Of a stretch of 64,000 nt of DNA, positions 50,702-59,517 are shown one piece after another. Source of the DNA: Cereibacter sphaeroides (GTDB lineage Bacteria; Pseudomonadota; Alphaproteobacteria; Rhodobacterales; Rhodobacteraceae); contig QFQS01000001.1 of NCBI GenBank assembly GCA_003243455.1, positions 1,674,001-1,738,000 on the forward strand, given 5' to 3'. The translations under genes and the position numbers were made by a program. Each line of letters opens with the position of its first letter. Position 1 is the stretch's first letter. Below the pieces are notes generated by a model. That model was not told where the DNA came from. It searched no databases and saw nothing but the letters and a program-made list of their open reading frames with translations.

Positions 50702-51493
50702 TCAGGCCCGGTGGGCCCCCTTCGCCAGATCGGCCACGAAAGACAACACCTGCTCCACAGGTTTGCCCGCTCCGATCTCTTTCACAATGGCGGACCCCAC
50801 GACGCTGCCATCGGCCACCCGGGCAATCGCCTCCGCCGCCTCGGGTGTGTTGATCCCAAAACCGACGATCACGGGCAGGTCCGTCGCCGCCTTGATCCGC
50901 GCCACTTCCGGCCCGACGTCCGTCGCAGTCGCCGCAGCAGCGCCGGTGATGCCGGTGATCGAGACATAGTAGACAAACCCCGACGTATTCTGCAGCACCT
51001 TGGGCAAACGCGCATTATCGGTTGTCGGGGTGGCAAGGCGGATAAAGTTCAGCCCCGCCGCCTGCGCAGGCAAACATAGCTCATCGTCCTCTTCGGGCGG
51101 CAGGTCCACTACGATCAGCCCATCTACCCCCGCCGCGACCGCATCGCGAAGAAACGCATCCACGCCGTGGGAATAGATCGGATTATAATAGCCCATCAGC
51201 ACGATAGGCGTATCCGCGTCCCCCTTACGGAATTCCGTCACCATGGCCAGCGTCTTGTTCAGCGTCTGCCCGCCCTCCAGCGCGCGCTGACCGGCGAGCT
51301 GAATCGTCGGGCCATCCGCCATCGGATCGGTGAACGGCACACCCAGTTCGATGATGTCGACGCCCGCCGCCGGCATCCCCTTCATCACCGCAAGCGAAGT
51401 CGCAAGATCGGGATCGCCCGCCATGATATAGGCGACGAAGGCCTTTTCCCCCTCGTTGCGAAGCTTGGCAAAGCGGCGGTCGATGCGTGTCAT
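50702..51493 (-). CDS. trpA: Tryptophan synthase alpha chain
   Basis: 263 aa. Converts indole-3-glycerol phosphate to indole. MTRIDRRFAKL start, catalytic Glu in VDIIELGVPFTDPMADGPTIQ, catalytic Asp in GLIVVDLPPEE, and phosphate-binding GFGINTPEAAEAI. It lies more than 10 kb from trpFB in this window, on the same strand, instead of directly after trpB. Confidence 0.95.
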   Translation of the reverse strand: MTRIDRRFAKLRNEGEKAFVAYIMAGDPDLATSLAVMKGMPAAGVDIIELGVPFTDPMADGPTIQLAGQRALEGGQTLNKTLAMVTEFRKGDADTPIVLMGYYNPIYSHGVDAFLRDAVAAGVDGLIVVDLPPEEDDELCLPAQAAGLNFIRLATPTTDNARLPKVLQNTSGFVYYVSITGITGAAAATATDVGPEVARIKAATDLPVIVGFGINTPEAAEAIARVADGSVVGSAIVKEIGAGKPVEQVLSFVADLAKGAHRA

Positions 51494-51564
51494 TTGGGCG
51501 GTCACTCCTTGAGTGCGCCCGGTTTGCCGGTTCCCAACGCCGAAATCAATGGGCCGAAGCGGCC

Positions 51565-51981
51565 TTAGTTCATCGGCTTCTGCGGGCCAGAGATCATCCA
51601 ATGGGTTCCGAACCTGTCTTTCAGCATCCCGAACCCCTCGGACCAGAAGGTGGCGGCAAAAGGCATTACAGGCTCTCCACCCTGGACCAGTCGGTCGTAG
51701 ATCGACCTGGCCCTGGCCACATCCTCGGTTCCCCAGGAAACCGAGACGGCCTGCTGCGGCTCTCCTTTCATGCCCGGTGGAAAGTCCGACGCCATGAGGA
51801 CCGAGCCATCAACGGTGATCGAGCCGTGCATCACCGCCTTCGATCCCTTGATCTCGGGCGGGGCATCGGGCGCCTCGGCATAGGTCATCGCGAAATGCTC
51901 TGATGCTCCGAAAACCTCGGCATAGAACTTCAGTGCCTCGGCACAATTGCCCTGAAAATGGATGTAGGGGGCAAAGGACAT
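51565..51981 (-). CDS. PhnB-like VOC-fold protein
   Basis: 138 aa. MSFAPYIHFQGNCAEALKFYAEVFGA and the C-terminal FWSEGFGMLKDRFGTHWMI match PhnB-type glyoxalase/VOC proteins, which are often non-enzymatic or of unknown substrate. Start at 51981. Probably an independent unit between trpA and ychF. Confidence 0.85.
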   Translation of the reverse strand: MSFAPYIHFQGNCAEALKFYAEVFGASEHFAMTYAEAPDAPPEIKGSKAVMHGSITVDGSVLMASDFPPGMKGEPQQAVSVSWGTEDVARARSIYDRLVQGGEPVMPFAATFWSEGFGMLKDRFGTHWMISGPQKPMN

Positions 51982-52103
51982 GGGTTTCCTCCCGGTTGAA
52001 CCGTGTCGGCACATAGCACTGCCGGGCAGGAAACCAAGACTTAGCTTGCGCAAGGGCGGCCGCCTGCCTAGAAGCGGCGCGACCGTCGAAAGGGATATGG
52101 GCC

Positions 52104-53201
52104 ATGGGCTTCAAGATGGGAATCGTGGGGTTGCCGAACGTGGGCAAGTCCACCCTTTTCAATGCGCTGACGCGGACCGCTGCGGCGCAGGCTGCAAACT
52201 TTCCCTTCTGCACGATCGAGCCGAACGTAGGCGAGGTCGCCGTGCCGGACGCGCGGCTGGAAAAGCTGGCGGATATCGCCCAGTCGAAGCAGATCATTCC
52301 CACGCGGATAACTTTTGTGGACATCGCCGGGCTGGTGCGAGGTGCATCCAAGGGTGAGGGTCTGGGCAACCAGTTCCTGGCGAACATCCGGGAATGCGAT
52401 GCCATCGCCCATGTGCTGCGTTGCTTCGAAGATGGGGACATCACCCATGTCGAGGGTCGGATCGACCCGGTGGCAGATGCCGAGACGATCGAGACCGAGC
52501 TGATGCTGGCCGACCTCGAGTCGATCGAGCGGCGGCGGGCGAACCTGGCCCGCAAGCTGAAGGGGAACGACAAGGAAGCGGCGGATCAGGACCGGCTGCT
52601 GGCGCTAGCTCAGGCGGCGCTGGAGGATGGGAAGCCTGCCCGCACGGTGAAGGTGTCGGAAGATGACCTGCGGGCCTGGCGGCTTTTGCAACTGTTGACG
52701 GCGAAGCCGGTTCTTTATGTCTGCAACGTCGAGGAGGCCTCGGCGGCGGAGGGGAACGGCGAATCCGCCCGCGTGGCCGAGATGGCGGCCAAGCAGGGCG
52801 CGGCGTCGGTCGTGATCTCGGCCCGGATCGAGGAAGAGATCAGCCAGCTTCCAGAGGATGAGGCCACCATGTTCCTGGAGGAGATGGGCCTGCATGAGGC
52901 GGGGCTGGACCGGTTGATCCGGGCGGGATACGCGCTGCTCGGCCTGCAGACCTATTTCACGGTCGGGCCGAAAGAGGCGCGGGCCTGGACGATCACGAAG
53001 GGGACGCTGGCGCCGCAGGCGGCGGGAGTGATCCACGGGGATTTCGAGAAAGGGTTCATCCGGGCCGAGACGATCGCCTACGACGATTATATCGCTGGCA
53101 AGGGTGAGAGCGGGGCGAAAGAAGCGGGCAAGTTCAGGGTCGAGGGCAAGACCTATGAGGTCAAGGACGGGGATGTGCTGCATTTCCTTTTCAGCGGCTG
53201 A
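52104..53201 (+). CDS. ychF: YchF/Ola1-type ribosome-associated ATPase
   Basis: 365 aa. P-loop GLPNVGKSTLFNALT, NFPFCTIEPNVGEVAVPD, and DIAGLVRGASKGEGLGNQFL. The G4 position reads VCNVEEAS instead of NKxD, which explains the ATP over GTP preference of this Obg-family branch. C-terminal TGS-like domain with LQTYFTVGPKEARAWTI. In enterobacteria ychF neighbours pth; here pth is 4 kb away. Confidence 0.95.
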   Translation: MGFKMGIVGLPNVGKSTLFNALTRTAAAQAANFPFCTIEPNVGEVAVPDARLEKLADIAQSKQIIPTRITFVDIAGLVRGASKGEGLGNQFLANIRECDAIAHVLRCFEDGDITHVEGRIDPVADAETIETELMLADLESIERRRANLARKLKGNDKEAADQDRLLALAQAALEDGKPARTVKVSEDDLRAWRLLQLLTAKPVLYVCNVEEASAAEGNGESARVAEMAAKQGAASVVISARIEEEISQLPEDEATMFLEEMGLHEAGLDRLIRAGYALLGLQTYFTVGPKEARAWTITKGTLAPQAAGVIHGDFEKGFIRAETIAYDDYIAGKGESGAKEAGKFRVEGKTYEVKDGDVLHFLFSG

Positions 53202-53266
53202 GCGACGATTGATCTTGGCCTGCGCGATTGGTAATAAAATCTGACCAACCGCGAGGAGCACCGCCC

Positions 53267-54430
53267 ATGCCCGTGATCACCAGCATCGAAGACCTGCGAC
53301 AGATGCACCGGCGACGGGCGCCGAAGATGTTCTTCGATTACTGCGAAAGCGGCAGCTACACCGAACAGACCTTCCGCGAGAACTCGACCGATTTCAGCCA
53401 GATCAGGCTGCGCCAGAAGGTGGCGGTCGACATGACGGGGCGCACGACCGCCTCGACCATGATCGGCGAGCCTGTCGCCATGCCGGTTGCACTAGCGCCC
53501 GTGGGCATGACGGGGATGCAATGTGCCGATGGTGAGATAAAGGCGGCCAGAGCGGCGGAGAAGTTCGGCGTGCCGTTCACCCTGTCCACCATGTCGATCT
53601 GTTCCATCGAGGACGTGGCCGAACATACGACCAAGCCCTTCTGGTACCAGCTTTACGTGATGCGCGACGAGGAGTTCGTGGCCGGTGCGATCGAGCGGGC
53701 GAAAAAGGCCAAGGTCTCGGCCCTTGTCCTCACGCTGGACCTGCAGATCCTTGGACAGCGGCACAAGGACATCAAGAACGACCTGACCGCGCCGCCGAGG
53801 CTGACGGTCAAGAACCTGTTGAATCTTGCGACCAAACCGCATTGGGGGTTGGGCATGTTGGGCACCCAGCGCCGCACCTTCCGAAATATCGTCGGTCACG
53901 CCAAGGGGGTGGGCGATCTGAGGTCGCTGATGAGCTGGACCAAGGAGCAGTTCGACCCGCAGCTCGACTGGAACAAGGTCCGCAAGATCAAGGATATCTG
54001 GGGCGGCAAGCTGATCCTGAAGGGTATTCTGGACGTTGAAGACGCGCAGCGTGCGGCCGATTTCGGCGCGGACGGGATCATCGTGTCGAACCACGGCGGG
54101 CGGCAGTTGGACGGGGCGCTGTCGTCGATCCGCATGCTGCCGTCGATTGCACGGGCGGTGGGCGACAAGACAGAGGTTTTCATGGATGGCGGAATACGCT
54201 CGGGTCAGGACGTGCTGAAGGCACTGGCGATGGGGGCCAAGGGGACCTTCATCGGTCGGAGCTATATCTACGGGCTGGGCGCCATGGGCGAGGCCGGGGT
54301 GACGACGGCGCTGGAGGTGATCCAGAAGGAGATGGACATCACCATGGCGCTGCTGGGCGAGCAGGACGTGAACAAGATCGGGCGGCACAACGTGCTGGTG
54401 CCGAAAGGGTTCGAGGGCGAGTGGGTTTAG
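53267..54430 (+). CDS. FMN-dependent alpha-hydroxy-acid dehydrogenase (LldD-like)
   Basis: 387 aa. FMN-binding residues and catalytic His in FGADGIIVSNHGGRQLDGA, preceded by LILKGILDVEDAQRAADFGA and followed by EVFMDGGIRSGQDVLKALAMGAKG. N-terminal MHRRRAPKMFFDYCESGSYTE is the LldD/glycolate-oxidase start. The substrate is most likely L-lactate, but mandelate or glycolate cannot be excluded. Start at 53267 has GAGGAG upstream. The second copy of the structured repeat begins 10 nt after its stop. Confidence 0.9.
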   Translation: MPVITSIEDLRQMHRRRAPKMFFDYCESGSYTEQTFRENSTDFSQIRLRQKVAVDMTGRTTASTMIGEPVAMPVALAPVGMTGMQCADGEIKAARAAEKFGVPFTLSTMSICSIEDVAEHTTKPFWYQLYVMRDEEFVAGAIERAKKAKVSALVLTLDLQILGQRHKDIKNDLTAPPRLTVKNLLNLATKPHWGLGMLGTQRRTFRNIVGHAKGVGDLRSLMSWTKEQFDPQLDWNKVRKIKDIWGGKLILKGILDVEDAQRAADFGADGIIVSNHGGRQLDGALSSIRMLPSIARAVGDKTEVFMDGGIRSGQDVLKALAMGAKGTFIGRSYIYGLGAMGEAGVTTALEVIQKEMDITMALLGEQDVNKIGRHNVLVPKGFEGEWV

Positions 54431-54440
54431 GGGCGCCGGA

Positions 54441-54629
54441 GGCCCCGTAAGGCGACGCTCCGGTGGAGCGTCGCAGGGGCCGATTGCCCGGAGGCGTGAG
54501 CCGGAGGGCAAGGGGTTCTCCGTTTGCGTAGACGCCTGTAAATCCGAACGCGGCTGCCTGGGCGGGCGCGGTAACGCGCCTGCCGAGGGCAGGCAGGCGC
54601 GGTCGGATTTGACGCGTGTCAAATCCGAC
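54441..54629 (+). repeat. Structured intergenic repeat, copy 2
   Basis: Same 189-nt layout and orientation as the element at 40731, again between two convergent stops. GGCCCC (54441) pairs with GGGGCC (54476). A 10-bp hairpin GCGACGCTCC (54452) / GGAGCGTCGC (54465) differs from copy 1 at three base pairs, each changed on both sides. TTGCCC (54484) / GGGCAA (54506) encloses GGC-GTGA-GCC. AAATCCGAACGCG (54540) pairs with CGCGGTCGGATTT (54598) with one mismatch. A perfect 12-bp hairpin spans 54602-54629. Core 54550-54584 is identical to 40839-40873. Confidence 0.8.
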
Positions 54630-54646
54630 AAAAGGCCCAAATGGCG

Positions 54647-55807
54647 TCACGCCGCCTGCATCCGTCCCCGGACATGCGCCATCAGCAGCGCCAGCAGCGG
54701 CACCGTCATCAGCATGACGGCAGCAAAGACGAAGGCCGCGCGCAGGCCGAAAGTGCCGGCGAGGAAGCCCAGCATCGGCGGGCCGAAGAAATAGCCGAAG
54801 TAGCCATACAGCGTCGCCCGTGCCACGGCGCGTGCCCGCGCGGCCGGGTCCGCGAGTCGGCCAACCAGCGAGAATGCGGTCGGCGCGATCACCGATGATC
54901 CTATCCCCATGACGATGAAGCCCGCATAGGCCATGGCCGGGCTGACGGCCAAGGCGGCGATCAGCGCGCCGCAGGCCGACACCGCCGCCCCCACGCGAAG
55001 CAACAGGAAGGGGCTGGTGCGCGAGGCGATCCCCTGCCCCGCCAGCCGGGCAAAGCCCATGGTCAGGGCCAGCGCCGCCGGGCCCATCGAGCCTTGGGCG
55101 GGCGAGCCGTTCAGCGTTTTCTCGATATGCAGCGCCGACCAGTTTTCGGCCGCGTTCTCGGTCAGGAAGGCGATCAGCACAATCGCGCCACCCACCACCG
55201 GGATCAGGCCCAGATGGCCTGCCGTGCCGTCCTTTGGCTTCAGAAGGCCACGGATGGTGCCATCTCGCTCAATAGCCATCAGGGCGAGGGCCAACGCCGC
55301 CAACCCGGTGGTCAAAAGCACATGATCCGGCCCCCAGCCCACGCTGCGCATCGCGCCGGTGCCAAGCGCAGCCCCGGCATAGCCAAAGGAATAGGCCGCG
55401 TGGCACAGGTTCATCAGGTGCAGGTTGCGCTCGCTCTCCAGCGTGGCGACGCGGGCGTTCATCAGCACATCGGTCAGGCCGGTAGCCGCCCCGCAGGCCA
55501 TCATCGCAAAGGGGAAAATCCAGATCGCCTGCGCCTGACCCGGCAGGATAAACGCCGCCGCCATGGCAAGCGTCGCAATGGGCAAGGCATAGCGCCCAAG
55601 CCGCGCGCCGATGCCGGGCGCCAGCAACATACCCACCATGGCGGCGATGGGTGTGAACAGCAGAAGCATGCCCAGACGGGACTCATCGACGCCAAGCATA
55701 TGCTTTATATCGGGAAGTGCCGCCGCATAGGCCCCCCAGCCCACGCCCATGGCGGCGAAGGCGGCAACCGCCGGGCGGGCGGTGCGAAGGGTGGCGAGGA
55801 ATGACAT
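54647..55807 (-). CDS. MFS transporter
   Basis: 386 aa with twelve predicted helices. ARLGRYALPIAT between helices 2 and 3, GAATGLTDVLMNARVATLE in helix 4 and the symmetrical LVGRLADPAARARAVAR in the second half indicate the major facilitator fold, fucose-permease/YbjJ-like in appearance. Substrate cannot be predicted. No neighbours on the same strand. Confidence 0.85.
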   Translation of the reverse strand: MSFLATLRTARPAVAAFAAMGVGWGAYAAALPDIKHMLGVDESRLGMLLLFTPIAAMVGMLLAPGIGARLGRYALPIATLAMAAAFILPGQAQAIWIFPFAMMACGAATGLTDVLMNARVATLESERNLHLMNLCHAAYSFGYAGAALGTGAMRSVGWGPDHVLLTTGLAALALALMAIERDGTIRGLLKPKDGTAGHLGLIPVVGGAIVLIAFLTENAAENWSALHIEKTLNGSPAQGSMGPAALALTMGFARLAGQGIASRTSPFLLLRVGAAVSACGALIAALAVSPAMAYAGFIVMGIGSSVIAPTAFSLVGRLADPAARARAVARATLYGYFGYFFGPPMLGFLAGTFGLRAAFVFAAVMLMTVPLLALLMAHVRGRMQAA

Positions 55808-56015
55808 CGGAGGCTCCGTCTCTGCCGCCGATCCCTAGCCTGACGGGCGGTTAGCGGCAAGTCAGGGCGCGACATACGACGTCGGGGGGTGGCCACGGAA
55901 CTTGTCGCAAATCCGTTGTTTTACCGCTTTTCATGCGGGCGAATCCCCGCTATAGCCCCCCGGTCGCGCCGCGCACCCTTGGAGGGCGGCGGACTTGAAC
56001 CAATGGAGAAGAACT

Positions 56016-56627
56016 ATGGCTGGTGAAATCCCTGATTTCCACGCCGTGGTACGGACGGGGACAGGCAAGGGGGCCGCTCGTCAAGCTCGTCGTGAGGGCA
56101 ACGTACCCGGTATCGTTTATGGCGACCACAAAGAACCGCTCGCCATCAACATCAACTACAACACGCTTCTGAAGCGTCTGAAGCAGGGCCGGTTCCTGTC
56201 GACGCTGTTCAACCTCAAGGTCGAAGGCCAAGAGGATGTGCGCGTGATCTGCCGCGGCGTGCAGCGCGACGTCGTGCGCGACCTGCCGACCCACGTCGAC
56301 TTCATGCGTCTGCGCCAGACGAGCCGCGTGAACCTGTTCATCCACGTGACCTTCATCAACCACGAGGCCTCGCCGGGCCTGAAGCGCGGTGGCGCTCTGG
56401 TTGTGGTGCGTCCCGAGGTGGAACTGGAAGTGACCGCGGGCGATATCCCCGATCACCTGACCGTGGACCTGACCGGCAAGAACATCGGCGATGTGATCCA
56501 CATCAACGACATCGAACTGCCGAAAGGCGCGGTGCCGACGATCGACCGCAACTTCGTCATCGCGAACATCTCGGCCCCGTCGGGCCTGCGTTCGGAAGAT
56601 AACGAAGCGGCGGCTGCCGAAGAATAA
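56016..56627 (+). CDS. rplY: 50S ribosomal protein L25 (CTC form)
   Basis: 203 aa, the long L25/CTC form. MAGEIPDFHAVVRTGTGKGAARQARREGNVPGIVYG is the 5S-rRNA-binding domain, and the C-terminal TL5 domain ends in an acidic Ala/Glu tail. ATG 56016 has GGAG upstream. A likely promoter (TTTTCA and CTATAG about 16 bp apart) lies about 60 bp before it. Pth follows 0.5 kb later, the common rplY-pth order. Confidence 0.94.
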   Translation: MAGEIPDFHAVVRTGTGKGAARQARREGNVPGIVYGDHKEPLAININYNTLLKRLKQGRFLSTLFNLKVEGQEDVRVICRGVQRDVVRDLPTHVDFMRLRQTSRVNLFIHVTFINHEASPGLKRGGALVVVRPEVELEVTAGDIPDHLTVDLTGKNIGDVIHINDIELPKGAVPTIDRNFVIANISAPSGLRSEDNEAAAAEE

Positions 56628-56651
56628 TCCGGGCTGCTTTCTCGGGAAACG

Positions 56652-56687
56652 AACGGCGGCGGGGCAACCTACCGCCGTTTCGCTTTT
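56652..56687 (+). terminator. Intrinsic terminator after rplY
   Basis: AACGGCGG (56652-56659) / CCGCCGTT (56672-56679) form an 8-bp stem, followed by TTCGCTTTT. It overlaps the end of the convergent monooxygenase gene. Confidence 0.75.
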
Positions 56688-57001
56688 CAGGCGCCGATGT
56701 GCTGGATCGAGGTGAAGGCCTCAAGCTCCGGGTGGCTGAGGTAGATGCCGGAGTGGCCGCCGGCACCGCGATGGGCCGCGCGGAAGGCCTCTGACCTTGT
56801 CCAGTTGGTGAAGGCTTCCTCACTGCCCCACAGGGTATGCGAGGCGTAGAGGCGATGATCCTCTTTCAGCGAGCCCTTCATCAGGTGGAACGAGACGAAG
56901 CCCGGAACGGCGGTCAGCTGGCTGTCGCGGCTTTTCCAGACCTCCTCGAAGGCCGCCTCCTGATCCGGTTTCACCTTGAAGCGGTTCATGGTCAGATACA
57001 T
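56687..57001 (-). CDS. Antibiotic-biosynthesis-monooxygenase-fold protein (HmoA/IsdG-like)
   Basis: 104 aa dimeric ferredoxin-like barrel. MYLTMNRFKVKPDQEAAFEEVWK, LTAVPGFVSFHLMKG, and ASHTLWGSEEAFTNWTRSEAFRAAH match the ABM family, close to heme-degrading monooxygenases. ATG at 57001 with AAAAGG 8 nt upstream. It splits rplY from pth on the opposite strand. Confidence 0.85.
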   Translation of the reverse strand: MYLTMNRFKVKPDQEAAFEEVWKSRDSQLTAVPGFVSFHLMKGSLKEDHRLYASHTLWGSEEAFTNWTRSEAFRAAHRGAGGHSGIYLSHPELEAFTSIQHIGA

Positions 57002-57123
57002 CGGCACATCCTTTTGATCGACAGTTCGGCGTCAAGGCTGGACCGCCCGCCGCGTGAGCGCAAGGTTGCCAGCGCCACCTCTCCGCTTTAGAGGATGCTT
57101 CAGCGCAGACATCGGAGCATCGG

Positions 57124-57837
57124 ATGAAACTGTTCGTGGGCCTTGGCAATCCCGGTGCGCAATATGCGTGCCATCGCCACAACATCGGCTTCATGGCGAT
57201 GGATCGGATCGCGGCGGACCACGGGTTTTCTCCCTGGCGGAGCCGCTTTCAGGGGATGGTAAGCGAGGGCGTTCTGGGGGGCGAGAAGGTCATCCTGCTG
57301 AAGCCCGCGACCTTCATGAACCTGTCGGGCCAGTCGGTGGGCGAGGCGATGCGGTTCTTCAAGCTGACGCCAGAAGACGTGACCGTATTTCATGACGAGA
57401 TCGACCTTGCGCCCGCAAAGCTTCGGCTGAAGCAGGGAGGCGGACATGCGGGGCATAATGGCTTGCGGTCGATGCACGCGCATGTGGGCGATGCCTATCA
57501 CCGCGTGCGGATGGGCGTGGGACATCCGGGGCACAAGGATGCGGTGCCGGTCTATGTGCTGCACGATTTCTCCAAGGCCGATCGCGAGTGGCTGGAGAAT
57601 ATGCTGGACGGCATTTCGGACGGTGCGGCGGCTCTGGCGGCGGGCGACGGGGCGCGGTTCATGAACGCGGTCGCGTTGCGGGTCTCACCGCCCCGATCCT
57701 CGACCGGGAAGCAGGCACCCGAGGCTGCGGCATCGAAGCCGAAATCCACGCCGGAGACGGCCGCGCCAAAACCGGAAGCCGAGCCCGAAGCGGATACCCG
57801 CAGCGCCCTGCGACGTTTGGCCGACCGTTTTCGCTAA
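57124..57837 (+). CDS. pth: Peptidyl-tRNA hydrolase
   Basis: 237 aa. Recycles peptidyl-tRNA. MKLFVGLGNPGAQYACHRHNIGFM contains the Asn and catalytic His, ATFMNLSGQSVGEAM and FHDEIDLAPAKLRLKQGGGHAGHNGLRS the rest of the active site. The catalytic domain ends near residue 190; an extra tail of about 45 residues rich in Ala, Pro, Lys and Glu ends in LRRLADRFR, a feature of alphaproteobacterial Pth. Confidence 0.95.
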   Translation: MKLFVGLGNPGAQYACHRHNIGFMAMDRIAADHGFSPWRSRFQGMVSEGVLGGEKVILLKPATFMNLSGQSVGEAMRFFKLTPEDVTVFHDEIDLAPAKLRLKQGGGHAGHNGLRSMHAHVGDAYHRVRMGVGHPGHKDAVPVYVLHDFSKADREWLENMLDGISDGAAALAAGDGARFMNAVALRVSPPRSSTGKQAPEAAASKPKSTPETAAPKPEAEPEADTRSALRRLADRFR

Positions 57838-57904
57838 ACCAGACGGTTGACGGAGCAGAGCAGACCAACGCAGTGTCCGCGGCATCCGAACAGAAGGGGC
57901 CGAC

Positions 57905-59014
57905 GTGAAGCTACCAGCCTATGACAAGCTGCCGCCCTGGGCCTCGATCGTTCCCGTCGTGGCGGCTGCCGCGCTTGGGTTGCACTATGCCGGCGTTCTG
58001 CCAGCCAATTCCACGACCTTCTTCATCGCGGCGGCGCTGTTGTTGGGCGGCGCGGTCTTTTCCGCCGTCCATCACGCCGAGATTCTGGCCCTGAAGGTGG
58101 GGGAGCCTTTCGGCTCGATCCTCCTGGCCATCGCAGTGACGATCATCGAGGTGTCGCTGATCATCTCGGTCCTTTTCTCGAACACGCCGGGCAGCGAGGT
58201 GATCGCACGGGATACCGTCTATGCGACAGTGATGATCGTGTTGAACGGGGTCGTCGGTATGTGCCTTGTGCTGGGGGCGATCAAGCACCGCGAGCAGTCT
58301 TTTCGCATCGAGGGCGCCTCTGCCATTCTTTCCGTGCTGGGCACGCTGGCGGCCTTTACGCTGGTACTGCCGAACTTCACGCTGGCCGTGCACGGCCCGG
58401 TCTATGCGCCAAAGCAGCTGCTTGTCGTGGGGCTGGTGTCGCTGACGCTGTATTTCGTCTTTGTCTTCGTTCAGACCATCCGACATCGCGAGTATTTTCT
58501 GGATGCGTCCCCAGCCTCTGAAGGTTCGCGCCCACATCAGGTTCACACCCCCTCGAGCCGCACCGCAGCGGCGAGCCTTTTGCTGTTGTTCGTCGCTTTG
58601 GCGTCCGTGGTCCTGCTAGCGGAACTGCTGTCCGAACCGCTGGACCAGCTTGTTGCCGCAAGTGGCCTGCCGCACGCGGTCGTGGGCGTGGTTATCGCCA
58701 CTGTCGTACTTTTGCCCGAGGGAACAGCGGCGCTGAAAGCGGCGCTGGCCAACCGGCTGCAAAGCAGCGTCAACCTTGCGCTCGGTTCGGCGGTGGCCAG
58801 TATCGGACTGACGATCCCGACGGTAGCCATGGTTTCGCTTTTCCTGAACCAGCCTTTGGTGCTGGGTTTGGATGCCGAGGATATGACCCTGCTGATCGTC
58901 ACGCTATTTGCCTCGATTCTGACATTGGGCACCACGGGGCGGACGACGGTGTTGCAGGGCGCAGTGCATCTGGTGATCTTTGCCGTCTTCCTGCTGCTGT
59001 CCGCGATCCCCTGA
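57905..59014 (+). CDS. Ca2+/H+ antiporter (ChaA/CaCA family)
   Basis: 369 aa, eleven helices. The paired alpha repeats carry the ion-binding acidic residues: VGEPFGSILLAIAVTIIEVSLI in the first half and VVIATVVLLPEGTAALKAAL in the second. It exports Ca2+ (perhaps Na+ or K+) in exchange for protons. GTG start at 57905. Confidence 0.9.
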   Translation: MKLPAYDKLPPWASIVPVVAAAALGLHYAGVLPANSTTFFIAAALLLGGAVFSAVHHAEILALKVGEPFGSILLAIAVTIIEVSLIISVLFSNTPGSEVIARDTVYATVMIVLNGVVGMCLVLGAIKHREQSFRIEGASAILSVLGTLAAFTLVLPNFTLAVHGPVYAPKQLLVVGLVSLTLYFVFVFVQTIRHREYFLDASPASEGSRPHQVHTPSSRTAAASLLLLFVALASVVLLAELLSEPLDQLVAASGLPHAVVGVVIATVVLLPEGTAALKAALANRLQSSVNLALGSAVASIGLTIPTVAMVSLFLNQPLVLGLDAEDMTLLIVTLFASILTLGTTGRTTVLQGAVHLVIFAVFLLLSAIP

Positions 59015-59080
59015 CGACCTTGTGGGTTGTCGTGAGGGTTCAAGGCCATAAATCTGGATCAGGCCGAGCGGAGGGATTTC

Positions 59081-59452
59081 ATGCGCGACGAGTCGGTGAA
59101 CGTGCTGGGGGGGGTGCTGGAAGATTGCTCACGCGATCCGGTGACGGGGTTCTTTCGCAACGGCTGCTGCGATACCGGCCCGCAGGATCGGGGGCTGCAT
59201 ACCGTCTGCGCGCTTATGACGGATGAGTTTCTGGCGCTGTCGAAATACCTTGGCAACGATCTGTCGACGCCCCGGCCCGAATTCAACTTTGCCGGTCTGA
59301 AGGCGGGAGACCAGTGGTGCCTGTGCGCCGCGCGGTTCCTGCAGGCGCATGACGAAGGTGCAGCACCGCTGGTCAAACTGGCCGGAACCCATATCCGCAC
59401 GCTGGAAATCGTGCCGCTGGATATTTTGCGCGATTACGCGATCGACGGCTGA
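59081..59452 (+). CDS. DUF2237 protein
   Basis: 123 aa. NVLGGVLEDCSRDPVTGFFRNGCC, HTVCALMTDEFLALSKYLGNDLSTP and AGDQWCLCAARF are diagnostic for DUF2237. Conserved Cys residues suggest metal or redox chemistry; function unknown. Confidence 0.9.
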   Translation: MRDESVNVLGGVLEDCSRDPVTGFFRNGCCDTGPQDRGLHTVCALMTDEFLALSKYLGNDLSTPRPEFNFAGLKAGDQWCLCAARFLQAHDEGAAPLVKLAGTHIRTLEIVPLDILRDYAIDG

Positions 59453-59517
59453 CCCCTGAAACGGTAACGACCGCCCAGGGGGATGGACGGCCGTTCCGGG
59501 TAGTTCTGGTAGTCCGA

